Of a DNA stretch of 12,137 bases, positions 1 to 7,206 are shown in pieces (the stretch's first letter is position 1; each line of letters begins with the position of its first letter). The stretch is taken from contig JAKQSH010000420.1 of NCBI GenBank assembly GCA_029570245.1, forward strand, positions 1-12,137, written 5' to 3'. The DNA is from Deltaproteobacteria bacterium. GTDB taxonomy: Bacteria; Myxococcota_A; SURF-8. A program made the translations under genes and the position numbers. The notes under the pieces are model-generated. The model had not been told where the DNA came from. It worked only from the letters and a program-made list of their open reading frames with translations, and made no database searches.

Positions 1-850
1 ACGGATCAGCGGCGAACATATCCGCCAGTTCGCTGATATCTTCCGGGCTGATAAACGGTTCGTCAGCCTGAATGTTTATTATGAAATCGGCCTCTAGTTC
101 TTTGCAGGCTTCGGCACAGCGTTCGCTTCCGCAGTTCGGGCGCGAGGAAGTCTGAATGCAGCGGCAGTCGAAGGCCCGGCAGACTTCCATTATGCGCGAG
201 TCGTCAGTCGCCACCACGGTTTCGTCCAGCCCGGCCAGCAGAGCCTGACGGTATGTGCGAACCAGCATGGGTACGCCGCCCATATCTTCCAGAACTTTCC
301 CCGGCAGGCGTGCAGACTCGTAGCGGGCGGGAATTATCGCTGCAAAACTGAATTTCGAATCAAGAGCGTTGATTATCATGTCGCATATTCGGCGCACAGC
401 ACCTCTGCCGCCATGTTCGGGTGTTACGATTTTCGCGGCCTTTTTTACCGGAACTATTGCATTGCCTACCGCTATCGGCAGCCCGACTACCTCAAGCACC
501 GGAAGGTCGGCCAGATCGTCACCGACGAAGGCGACATTTTCAAATCCAATATTATATTTGTGGCAGATTTCTTCGAGCGCTTTAACTTTATTGTCGCATT
601 TTATACAGACTTCTTCAATGCCCAGGCGCTTCGCTCTATATTCGGCTGTTTTTGAAATATCCAGAGTTATCAGCGCCACCGGAAAGCCGCGTTTGCGCAG
701 CTGTATTATGCCCATGCCGTCCTGTGCGCCGAAACTTTTCTGTATTTCACCCGATTCCGTATACAGCAGGCGTCCATCCGTAAGAACTCCGTCAACGTCC
801 AGCGCCAGCAGCTTAATTTCAGAAAGTGTTTCACGTAGATTCTTTTTCAT
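1..850 (-). CDS. KdsC-KdsB fusion: Kdo-8-phosphate phosphatase + CMP-Kdo synthetase (3' end cut by window)
   Basis: I translated this frame by hand from ATG 850-848 to the window edge: 283 codons with no stop. Residues about 12-157 are a KdsC-type HAD phosphatase. They show the nucleophile/acid pair LALDVDGVLTDG (D18, D20), motif II T62, the lysine of 'DNK' (K88), the metal-binding VGDDLADLPV (D111, D112, D115) and GGRGAVR. Residues about 167-283 are a KdsB-type cytidylyltransferase: IIPARYESARLPGK (172-185), VVATDD (212-217), GSER (241-244) and NIQADEPFI (259-267). KdsC removes the phosphate from Kdo-8-P and KdsB activates Kdo with CTP, both in the cytoplasm for LPS core synthesis. In most bacteria these are separate genes. 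An in-frame ATG at 379 marks the junction but has no Shine-Dalgarno sequence before it, so a true fusion is favoured over two overlapping genes. About half of the KdsB domain is visible. One oddity is motif II, which reads ITLDIS where families usually have ITG. The start at 850 has only a weak upstream purine stretch. A related sugar acid (sialic acid or KDN) pathway is a less likely alternative. Confidence 0.88.
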   Translation of the reverse strand, partial: MKKNLRETLSEIKLLALDVDGVLTDGRLLYTESGEIQKSFGAQDGMGIIQLRKRGFPVALITLDISKTAEYRAKRLGIEEVCIKCDNKVKALEEICHKYNIGFENVAFVGDDLADLPVLEVVGLPIAVGNAIVPVKKAAKIVTPEHGGRGAVRRICDMIINALDSKFSFAAIIPARYESARLPGKVLEDMGGVPMLVRTYRQALLAGLDETVVATDDSRIMEVCRAFDCRCIQTSSRPNCGSERCAEACKELEADFIINIQADEPFISPEDISELADMFAADP

Positions 851-891
851 TAAAACATTCGTCTTTCGATTGAATTCTCACATGGAGAATA

Positions 892-919
892 CATATACAT
901 TAAAAACTTGAGTTATCAA
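892..919 (-). promoter_or_regulatory. Candidate sigma70-type promoter for the kdsC-kdsB fusion
   Basis: On the minus strand, TTGATA (919-914, five of six to the -35 consensus) is followed by a 16-bp A/T-rich spacer and TATATG (897-892, four of six to the -10 consensus). Transcription would start near 885, leaving a leader of about 35 nt before the ATG at 850. The call rests on motif match and position only. The rest of the 851-1028 divergent region must also hold the kinase promoter, for which I found no convincing match. Confidence 0.35.
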
Positions 920-927
920 AGCCGGCC

Positions 928-937
928 CGGCATGCCG
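928..937. promoter_or_regulatory. Perfect 10-bp palindrome in the divergent intergenic region
   Basis: CGGCATGCCG reads the same on both strands and lies beside a second short palindrome, GCCGGC (921-926), directly upstream of the candidate minus-strand -35 box. It sits between two divergent genes, where an operator would be expected. No regulator is known for it, and a palindrome this short can occur by chance. Confidence 0.2.
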
Positions 938-1028
938 ACGACAATTCTTATTGGTCTTTCTGTCGCTACGGCTTCATGGTAAACTCAAAAACCTGATTTT
1001 CAGGCATTCAATAAAAAGGTATCCGATC

Positions 1029-4000
1029 ATGGCGGAAAAAAAAACGCGAAGCAAAAAGTCTGTCGAAGATAATTCCGAAAATGAAATGCACCACGATATT
1101 CTGCAGCTAATTCTCGACAGATTGCCCTTGATGCTGCTGTTGGTTGATCGCGACTATCGTGTCCGCTACCTCAACAGAACCGCGCTTGACTATACGGAAG
1201 GCTATACCGGTCAGATCAAAGGCGAACTCATAGGAAACGTTTTCCGTTGTCTGGAATCGTTCAAAACCGAAGAAGGCTGCGGGTACGCTCCACACTGCGG
1301 CAGTTGCAGTTACAGGCACCTTGTGGAGATAACAATTAAACAAGAACGCAGTTACGGTCCTTTTGAATCTGTTATTCAGAAATACGTCGCCGACGGATCA
1401 AGTCTGTCGGTACCGGTTCAGATTCAGAGTTCTCTGCTTCGTGTTGGTGAAGAAAAAATGGCGCTGATTGTTCTTACCGACATAACGCGCCAGAAGGAAA
1501 CTGAATACAGGCTCCGTCAGAGCGAAGAGAAATTGCGGTCTACGCTGGATTCAATGAGCGACCTCGTGTTTTCCCTGGATCGTGACGGACGCTTCTCTGA
1601 CTTTTATCAGCCGGCAAGCGATCACAATCTTCTTGTGCCGAGGGAAATCTTTAGCGGTCGTCATTACAACGAAGTCCTTCCACCATATTATGCCAGTCTG
1701 ATTGATGACGCTTTTTCAAGCCTGAAGGAAGGCAGAAGCAATGTGCAGGAAGTGGAATATTCCGTCGAGGTGAAAAATTCCGTCAGATGGTATTCATCCA
1801 AAATTTCGCGCCGCCAGGACCCGGAAGGCCGATTTGACGGCGCCACTATAGTTTCGCGCGACATAACAAAACTGAAAGAAACCGAGCAGCAGCTTCAGGA
1901 AAAGGAAGTCAAGCTGTCTACGATTCTCGACACCGTGCCTGACATGGTGTTTGAAATCAACCCGGACGGAGCAGTGGAATTCTCCAATCGGGAGGCTGTC
2001 GAAAAGCTGGGCTGGTCGAATGTCAAGGAAGGCAAAGTCAGACTGCTGGATTTTATGAACGCCGATGATCTTATGAAAAATATTGAGATGGTTGAGCATT
2101 TTCTCGGTCAGCGTGATGTGCTTTTCAATCAGGTGCTCGATCTCAAGACGTCTGATGGAAGAATCATTCCGGTCGAAACGAATTCGAGGCTGCTGTACAA
2201 TAAAAACGGCTACAGCATTCTTGGAGTCGCACGAGATATCAGCCGCCGCAAATCAGTAGAAGATGCTCTGCGTTCAAGCGAGGATAAATACCGTCATCTG
2301 GTCGAATCCAGCGTAGATATGATAATTCGTGTCGATGTGGAAGGCGTTTTCACATACATCAACCCCACCGGTTGTGGAATTCTCGGATACGACGAAAAAG
2401 ACATTATCGGAAAGTCTTATGCCGAATTCATAAGAGAAGACTACCGCGAACGGGCCGTAGCTTTCTATTATGATCAGTGGGAGCGCAAGCTTGAGAATAC
2501 CTATTTTGAAATGCCTGTAATAAGAGGCAATGGAGAAACCGTCTGGCTTTCGCAGAACGTTCAGGCCATTATAAAGGACGACGAGATCATTGCTTTCCAG
2601 GCCATTTCGCGCGACATCACCCGGTTGATGGAAATCCGCCAGAAACTTATGGAAAGCGAGGAGCGTTTCAGGACGCTGTCGGAAAACTCTTTCGACACCA
2701 TAATGCGCTTCGACCGTGATTTGCGCCACCTTTACGTCAATCCTGTTGTAGAGTCTCAAACCGGCATAGCTCCTGAAAAGTTCATCGGGAAAACCCATCG
2801 CGAACTCGGTTTTCCTGAAGAATTGGTGGAAATGTGGGAAACGGCCCTGCAAAAAGTTCTCGATACTGCCGAAGTCAACCGCATTGAATTCATGTTGCCC
2901 AACGGAATCTGGATGGACTGGTTGCTTATTCCAGAAGTTTCTTTGAGCGGAGAAGTGACCGCCATAATCACATCCGCCCGCGACATCAGCAAGCGTAAGG
3001 AAATGGAAGATGCTCTGAAGGCGTCGGAAAAGCGTTTTGAAGAGTTTATGAACTATATGCCAGGTGTTGCGTTTATGAAGGATGCAGATGGCAACTACAT
3101 CTATTACAACCAGGAGTTCAGAAAGATTATAGGCATGAGCCATGATGCTGAGTTCAGAGTGTTCAAGGATAGTGACATATGGCCTGAAAATGTTGCAGCG
3201 CCTCTGAGAAAAACCGATCTTGAAGTGCTTGAATCCGGCAGTTCTGTCAGAAGCATTCAGGAAATACCCCAGGCCGACGGTATTCATCACTGGCTGGCAA
3301 TTAAATTTCCGGTGCCTGACGAGCATAACCGGGCAACTCTTATCGGCGGCGTCGGTCTGGATATGACCGAAAACATCAAGGCTCAGCAGGAAATAGCCAA
3401 GTTTCACACCATTGCCGAGAATGCGAACTATGGTCTGTCGATAACTGATCTGGACGGGAAAATGTTATACGTCAACCCGTATTTCGCCAGAGTCCACGGT
3501 TACGAGCCGGAAGAGCTTGTCGGAAAAGATTACAGTCTGTTTCTGATCGGGCATGATGACCCATCCGTTTCAGTGATCCGAAAGCAGCTTGCGCAGAAAA
3601 TGAGTTTCGACACCTGTGAAGTCTGGCATCGCACTTCGGATGGACGTGTTTTTCCCATGCTTTCGAATGGAATTGCCATTAACGATCTTAACGGCAATCC
3701 GATAATGGTTGCTGCGAACTCGGTTGATATCACCGAGCTGAAAGAAGCTGAAGAGGCCATAAAAGCCAGTGAAAAACGTTTCAGACTGCTGGTGAGTAAA
3801 ATCGCCGATGGTGTCGTGGTCCTGGACGGAAAAGGCTTTGTGCTGTTCGCAAATCCAGCAGCCGAAGGCATGTTCGGGCGCCAGCCCGGCGGTCTGGTCG
3901 GAATAGAAGTCGGTCTTTCTGTTCTGTCGCATGAAGATGAGTTTGTTTCCATTCTTGGTGCTGAAGGTTACCGGCCACAGACAGAAATTAAATCGGTTGA

Positions 4001-5234
4001 GATCGAATGGGAAGGCGAGCAGGCCTACCTGGTTTCTATCCGCGATATCAGCGAGCGCAGGCGCGTTGAGGAGTTGAACCGGCTGCTTGAAGCCGAAAGA
4101 ATGGTATCGGGCAAAATGCGCGAACTGGATCGTCTTAAAAACGAATTCGTTCAGACCGTCACGCACGAATTGCGCACCCCCGTTACTATTCTGCGTTCTG
4201 CGATAGATCAACTGGTTGGAGGCTCGCTGGGTGAATTCAATTCGGCTCAGAAACAGTTTATGGAAATGATGCAGCGCAATATCAGCCGTCTTACTCGCTT
4301 TGCTACGGACGTGCTGGCGCTCTCGCGCATAGACACCGGAATTTATGCGATAAACGCCAGGCCGATCAATATTGCAGAAACGTTGAAGCCTGAAATAGAG
4401 CTGATAAAAGCCAAAGCCGAAAGTATGAACATCAGAATAAGCTACGAGGACAACCAGGATATTTACGCTTTCGCGGACGCAGATGCAGTATGTCAGATAA
4501 TTACCAACTTGGTCAACAACGCCATTATGCACAACTCCGAGGGAACCAGTGTGCAGGTGCTTTCGCATTACGTTGACAGCAATTACATTGAAATCGAAGT
4601 GCGGGACGACGGCAAAGGCATTCCAGAAGAAGAATTCGAGCGCATTTTCGACCGCTTCTATCAGGTCAGCCGGAAATCGGGCGCCGGGTACAAAGGTATA
4701 GGTCTTGGTCTTGCTGTCTGCAAGGAACTGGTCGAGCGCATGGGCGGAAAAATCTGGGTCGAAAAAGGACACGGCAGGGGCGTTTCATTCAAATTCTATC
4801 TGCCCAGCATTCTCCTGAAAGACGGGCTGGTTTTCGGACGACTGGCGGTTGCAATGGGATATCTGCGCTCAGAGCAGGTAGCCGAAATCGGCAGAATGCA
4901 GATGGACGGCGCCAGGCAGGAACGCATCGGTGATCTCTTTGTGAAGATGGGCTACCTCGAAGAAAAAGAACGCGATGAAATTCTGGCTGTGCAACAGGAG
5001 TTGCTGTCGAGGCCGCATCCGCGCCGTTCCGAGCATCCCCTTGGCGACAGTCTGCTGGGTTTGATGGCTCTGAAGAGCGGCTTTATCAACGAGGAGCAAC
5101 TGTGTGATGCTTTATGTCACCAGCAGCAGCAGGCCGAAGCCGGCCGCCGGATTAAACTGGGAGAGGCAATGCGCGAAATGGGATTCATAAAGTCTGAAAC
5201 TCTGGCGAAGCTGCTGTCCCGTCAGTCGATTTAA
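1029..5234 (+). CDS. Soluble eight-PAS sensor histidine kinase with C-terminal MshEN-like motifs
   Basis: The protein has 1401 residues from ATG 1029, chosen because AAAGGT (1015-1020) lies about 9 nt upstream; the in-frame TTG at 951 lacks such support. It autophosphorylates on histidine and passes phosphate to a response regulator. Eight PAS domains are seen at about 23-155, 168-280, 295-405, 421-531, 547-653, 669-780, 793-902 and 918-1008. Most end in a D(I/M)(T/S) motif and a charged helix. HisKA follows with THELRTP (phospho-acceptor H1046), then an HATPase with N-box NLVNNA (N1164), G1 DDGKGIP (1193-1199) and G2 GIGLGL (1223-1228). After the ATPase, residues 1268-1399 hold four 24-residue motifs of the form xLGxxxxxxGxxxxxxLxxxLxxQ (1268-1291, 1299-1322, 1342-1365, 1376-1399). 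These are like the MshEN/T2SSE_N domain that binds cyclic di-GMP in MshE-type ATPases. PAS1 has a cysteine cluster (C74, C84, C90, C93). There is no signal peptide or membrane segment, so the protein is probably cytosolic. The receiver-only gene downstream is the likely partner. The kinase assignment is secure; the ligands are unknown. Confidence 0.93.
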   Translation: MAEKKTRSKKSVEDNSENEMHHDILQLILDRLPLMLLLVDRDYRVRYLNRTALDYTEGYTGQIKGELIGNVFRCLESFKTEEGCGYAPHCGSCSYRHLVEITIKQERSYGPFESVIQKYVADGSSLSVPVQIQSSLLRVGEEKMALIVLTDITRQKETEYRLRQSEEKLRSTLDSMSDLVFSLDRDGRFSDFYQPASDHNLLVPREIFSGRHYNEVLPPYYASLIDDAFSSLKEGRSNVQEVEYSVEVKNSVRWYSSKISRRQDPEGRFDGATIVSRDITKLKETEQQLQEKEVKLSTILDTVPDMVFEINPDGAVEFSNREAVEKLGWSNVKEGKVRLLDFMNADDLMKNIEMVEHFLGQRDVLFNQVLDLKTSDGRIIPVETNSRLLYNKNGYSILGVARDISRRKSVEDALRSSEDKYRHLVESSVDMIIRVDVEGVFTYINPTGCGILGYDEKDIIGKSYAEFIREDYRERAVAFYYDQWERKLENTYFEMPVIRGNGETVWLSQNVQAIIKDDEIIAFQAISRDITRLMEIRQKLMESEERFRTLSENSFDTIMRFDRDLRHLYVNPVVESQTGIAPEKFIGKTHRELGFPEELVEMWETALQKVLDTAEVNRIEFMLPNGIWMDWLLIPEVSLSGEVTAIITSARDISKRKEMEDALKASEKRFEEFMNYMPGVAFMKDADGNYIYYNQEFRKIIGMSHDAEFRVFKDSDIWPENVAAPLRKTDLEVLESGSSVRSIQEIPQADGIHHWLAIKFPVPDEHNRATLIGGVGLDMTENIKAQQEIAKFHTIAENANYGLSITDLDGKMLYVNPYFARVHGYEPEELVGKDYSLFLIGHDDPSVSVIRKQLAQKMSFDTCEVWHRTSDGRVFPMLSNGIAINDLNGNPIMVAANSVDITELKEAEEAIKASEKRFRLLVSKIADGVVVLDGKGFVLFANPAAEGMFGRQPGGLVGIEVGLSVLSHEDEFVSILGAEGYRPQTEIKSVEIEWEGEQAYLVSIRDISERRRVEELNRLLEAERMVSGKMRELDRLKNEFVQTVTHELRTPVTILRSAIDQLVGGSLGEFNSAQKQFMEMMQRNISRLTRFATDVLALSRIDTGIYAINARPINIAETLKPEIELIKAKAESMNIRISYEDNQDIYAFADADAVCQIITNLVNNAIMHNSEGTSVQVLSHYVDSNYIEIEVRDDGKGIPEEEFERIFDRFYQVSRKSGAGYKGIGLGLAVCKELVERMGGKIWVEKGHGRGVSFKFYLPSILLKDGLVFGRLAVAMGYLRSEQVAEIGRMQMDGARQERIGDLFVKMGYLEEKERDEILAVQQELLSRPHPRRSEHPLGDSLLGLMALKSGFINEEQLCDALCHQQQQAEAGRRIKLGEAMREMGFIKSETLAKLLSRQSI

Positions 5235-5268
5235 ACGGCAATAATCTCATTTTATCCGAATATGAGGC

Positions 5269-5296
5269 TTGTATTTAATTAATGCGATGTTAGAAT
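5269..5296 (+). promoter_or_regulatory. Weak candidate promoter upstream of the receiver gene
   Basis: TTGTAT (5269-5274) and TAGAAT (5291-5296, five of six to the -10 consensus) are 16 bp apart in an A/T-rich stretch after the kinase stop. The -35 match is poor. If used, the receiver gene would have a leader of about 100 nt containing the hairpin at 5308-5335. Confidence 0.25.
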
Positions 5297-5307
5297 CATA
5301 TCAATAG

Positions 5308-5339
5308 AAGACCCAAAGGGGCACTTCCGGGTCTTTGCA
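5308..5339 (+). terminator. Hairpin between kinase and receiver genes, terminator-like or attenuator-like
   Basis: AAGACCC (5308-5314) pairs with GGGTCTT (5329-5335), and the 14-nt loop can form a small inner AAG/CTT stem. The T-run after it is short and broken (TTT, then GCA, then TTTT), so termination would be inefficient. It lies in the 169-bp gap between the kinase stop (5234) and the receiver start (5404), where partial read-through would make receiver levels differ from kinase levels. Confidence 0.35.
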
Positions 5340-5403
5340 TTTTAAATGGAAAACGATTTTTTCTCTGCAAGCCAGGCTTTTTCAAATGCCGACAGGGGGC
5401 GCT

Positions 5404-5808
5404 ATGAAAAAGAAGTTGCTTATTGTTGATGATGAAAGCGATATCCGGCTGACTCTTGGAAGCTATCTGAGCTCCAATAATTATTCAGTCGATCAGGCCG
5501 GGGACGGAGACGAATGTCTGCAGAAGCTCAATTCCGAGAAATACGATTGCCTCATTCTCGATCTGCTTATGCCGCGCATGGACGGCTATTCGGTAATAAG
5601 GCACATCACCGGCGATGTGCTGGAGTCCATGCCTGTAATTATACTTACGGCAAAAACAGAAGATAAGGATATCCTTCAGGGATACGCACTGGGTGCTTCA
5701 TATTACATAACCAAGCCTTTCGACAACAGAACCGTCCTTAACGCCATCAAATATCTCATTGACGATCTGAACAGTTCACAACGCAAAAAACTTGAGAATA
5801 CCTTATAA
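5404..5808 (+). CDS. Single-domain response regulator (receiver only, CheY-like)
   Basis: The protein has 134 residues from ATG 5404, preceded by a strong AGGGGG (5393-5399); an in-frame start at 5335 would add 23 unrelated residues and is rejected. It is one receiver domain with the acidic pair D9/D10 in LLIVDDE, phospho-acceptor D53 in LILDLLMP, T82 in IILTAK and K104 in YITKPF, so it should be phosphorylation-competent. No DNA-binding or enzymatic output domain follows; the last 20 or so residues are a short charged tail. Such proteins act as phosphorelay intermediates or bind a target protein directly. It lies just downstream of the multi-PAS kinase on the same strand, which makes that kinase its likely phosphodonor. 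There is no evidence in the window for the target. Confidence 0.93.
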   Translation: MKKKLLIVDDESDIRLTLGSYLSSNNYSVDQAGDGDECLQKLNSEKYDCLILDLLMPRMDGYSVIRHITGDVLESMPVIILTAKTEDKDILQGYALGASYYITKPFDNRTVLNAIKYLIDDLNSSQRKKLENTL

Positions 5809-5925
5809 AATAAGCTGTTTAGATATGGGGATTTTCCTTTACAGCCGGCGGTATGGAGTAAATAATCCGTAATTGCGTCTGTTGCGGCGCGGAGTTTAAC
5901 CATTTTAAAGGCTTGTTTACGCAAA

Positions 5926-7113
5926 ATGAATATTCCAGAGTCGGTTGCTGAGTTTCAGTCTGTCATGGTCGAGCTTCGTCGCGATTTTCACAGAAACCCG
6001 GAACTCGGTTATTCGGAGTATCGCACGTCGGAGAAAATCGCCTCTTTCCTTGAAAACCTCGGTTTCGATGTCCGCCGGAATATAGCCGGAACCGGCCTTT
6101 CCGCATTGTGGCCGTCTGCTGTAAAATCGGCTCCGGCCATTGCCTTCAGAGCCGATATGGATGCGTTGCCGCTTGAAGAGGAAAATACGCATGATTACGT
6201 TTCGCTTAACAAAGGCTGCATGCATGCCTGTGGTCACGATGGTCACATGGCGATACTTCTTGGGCTGGCCTTGTGGCTGAAGAAAGAGAACAGACACTTC
6301 AACCGCGCAATAAAATTGATATTTCAACCAGCCGAAGAAGGTCCGGGCGGTGCGGCTCGCATGATCGAAGAGGGCGTTCTTAATAATCCTGAAGTGGAAC
6401 GTATTTTCGCCATGCACCTGTGGAATAATCTTCCATATGGGAAAGCCTGCATAAAACCTGGTGCGCTTATGGCCAGTGTGGACGAATTTGAGATTCGCAT
6501 CGGGGGCAGGGGTGGGCACGGCGCCATGCCGCATCAGACTTCCGACGCCATTCTGGCGCTGGGATATGTAATTGTCGCTTTGCAGAGTGTTGTTGCGCGG
6601 CGCATCGACCCGCGCGAAGCGGCTGTACTCAGCATCGGAAAGGTCGATGCCGGCAGCGCACGCAACATTATTGCCGACAGCGCCGTGCTTTCCGGCACAG
6701 TGCGCAGCTTCAGCCCGGATATTCGTAAAAAAATGCCGGCCCTTATTGAAGAAGTCGCCGCTGCCGCTGCTGCTGTTTGTGGCGCCGGAATTGAACTTTC
6801 ATGGACGGAGCTTTATCCGGCAACCATAAACGATGTCGATGCCGCGCGCGATCTGGCCGCCGCAGCAGAATCGGTGCTGGAAAAAGAAAACATAGTCGAA
6901 AATGAAACGACGATGGCCTCGGAGGATATGTCGTATTTTCTGAACGCTGTTCCAGGTTGCTATTATTTTCTCGGCTCAGCCAACGCTGAAAGCGGACTTT
7001 GTATGCCGCATCACCACCCACGTTTTGATTTCGACGAGCGCGCCATGGGTGCAGCCGTGGCCGTATATGCAGCCTATCTCGAAAAATTTCATTCTGTTCA
7101 GCCGATGAAATAA
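5926..7113 (+). CDS. M20-family metal-dependent amidohydrolase (N-acyl-amino-acid / hippurate hydrolase type)
   Basis: The 395-residue protein fits the usual length of the M20D carboxypeptidase/IAA-amino-acid hydrolase group. These enzymes hydrolyse the amide bond of N-acyl amino acids with two metal ions. Visible motifs are HRNPELGYSEYRT near the N-terminus, FRADMDALPL, and the metal-ligand motif CGHDGH (C102, H104, H107). These are followed by QPAEEGPGG (E137, E138 with catalytic glutamate), MHLWN (H164), the dimerisation-domain GGRGGHGAMPH, and the C-terminal HHHPRFDFDE with the last metal histidine (probably H363). All expected metal residues are present, so it should be active. There is no signal peptide, so it is cytoplasmic. 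AAAGG (5907-5911) lies 14 nt before the ATG, a slightly long spacing. It starts 117 bp after the receiver gene and 93 bp before the S1 gene, all on one strand. Its true substrate cannot be told from sequence, so no gene symbol is given. Confidence 0.92.
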   Translation: MNIPESVAEFQSVMVELRRDFHRNPELGYSEYRTSEKIASFLENLGFDVRRNIAGTGLSALWPSAVKSAPAIAFRADMDALPLEEENTHDYVSLNKGCMHACGHDGHMAILLGLALWLKKENRHFNRAIKLIFQPAEEGPGGAARMIEEGVLNNPEVERIFAMHLWNNLPYGKACIKPGALMASVDEFEIRIGGRGGHGAMPHQTSDAILALGYVIVALQSVVARRIDPREAAVLSIGKVDAGSARNIIADSAVLSGTVRSFSPDIRKKMPALIEEVAAAAAAVCGAGIELSWTELYPATINDVDAARDLAAAAESVLEKENIVENETTMASEDMSYFLNAVPGCYYFLGSANAESGLCMPHHHPRFDFDERAMGAAVAVYAAYLEKFHSVQPMK

Positions 7114-7206
7114 AGAGCTTATTGCCGACTGTTCTTGACTTTCGTTCTGTATTCGGTTTTAAGTTTTAGTCGCGTTTTGACAACAGTATTGCAGCGAGGA
7201 ACGGTT

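Noticed and set aside
369..911. Plus-strand open frame of 180 codons
   Set aside because: It is antisense to the kdsC-kdsB fusion, whose motifs are clear; its product is low-complexity Ser/Pro-rich without family features.
951..1028. Upstream TTG start adding 26 residues to the kinase
   Set aside because: No Shine-Dalgarno sequence, and the added residues look like untranslated leader; ATG 1029 has AAAGGT at proper spacing.
2274..3407. Long minus-strand open frame of 377 codons inside the kinase
   Set aside because: Shadow of the PAS-coding frame; no recognisable domain and it lies wholly within a secure gene.
3570..4772. Long minus-strand open frame of 400 codons inside the kinase
   Set aside because: Shadow of the HisKA/HATPase-coding strand; no start signal or family motifs.
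5335..5403. Longer start for the receiver protein
   Set aside because: It would begin inside the hairpin and add residues before the canonical receiver start; ATG 5404 has a strong AGGGGG site.
7135..7163. TTGACT with a weak TTTAAG 17 bp downstream before the S1 gene
   Set aside because: The -10 match is poor, so a promoter here cannot be supported over read-through from upstream.
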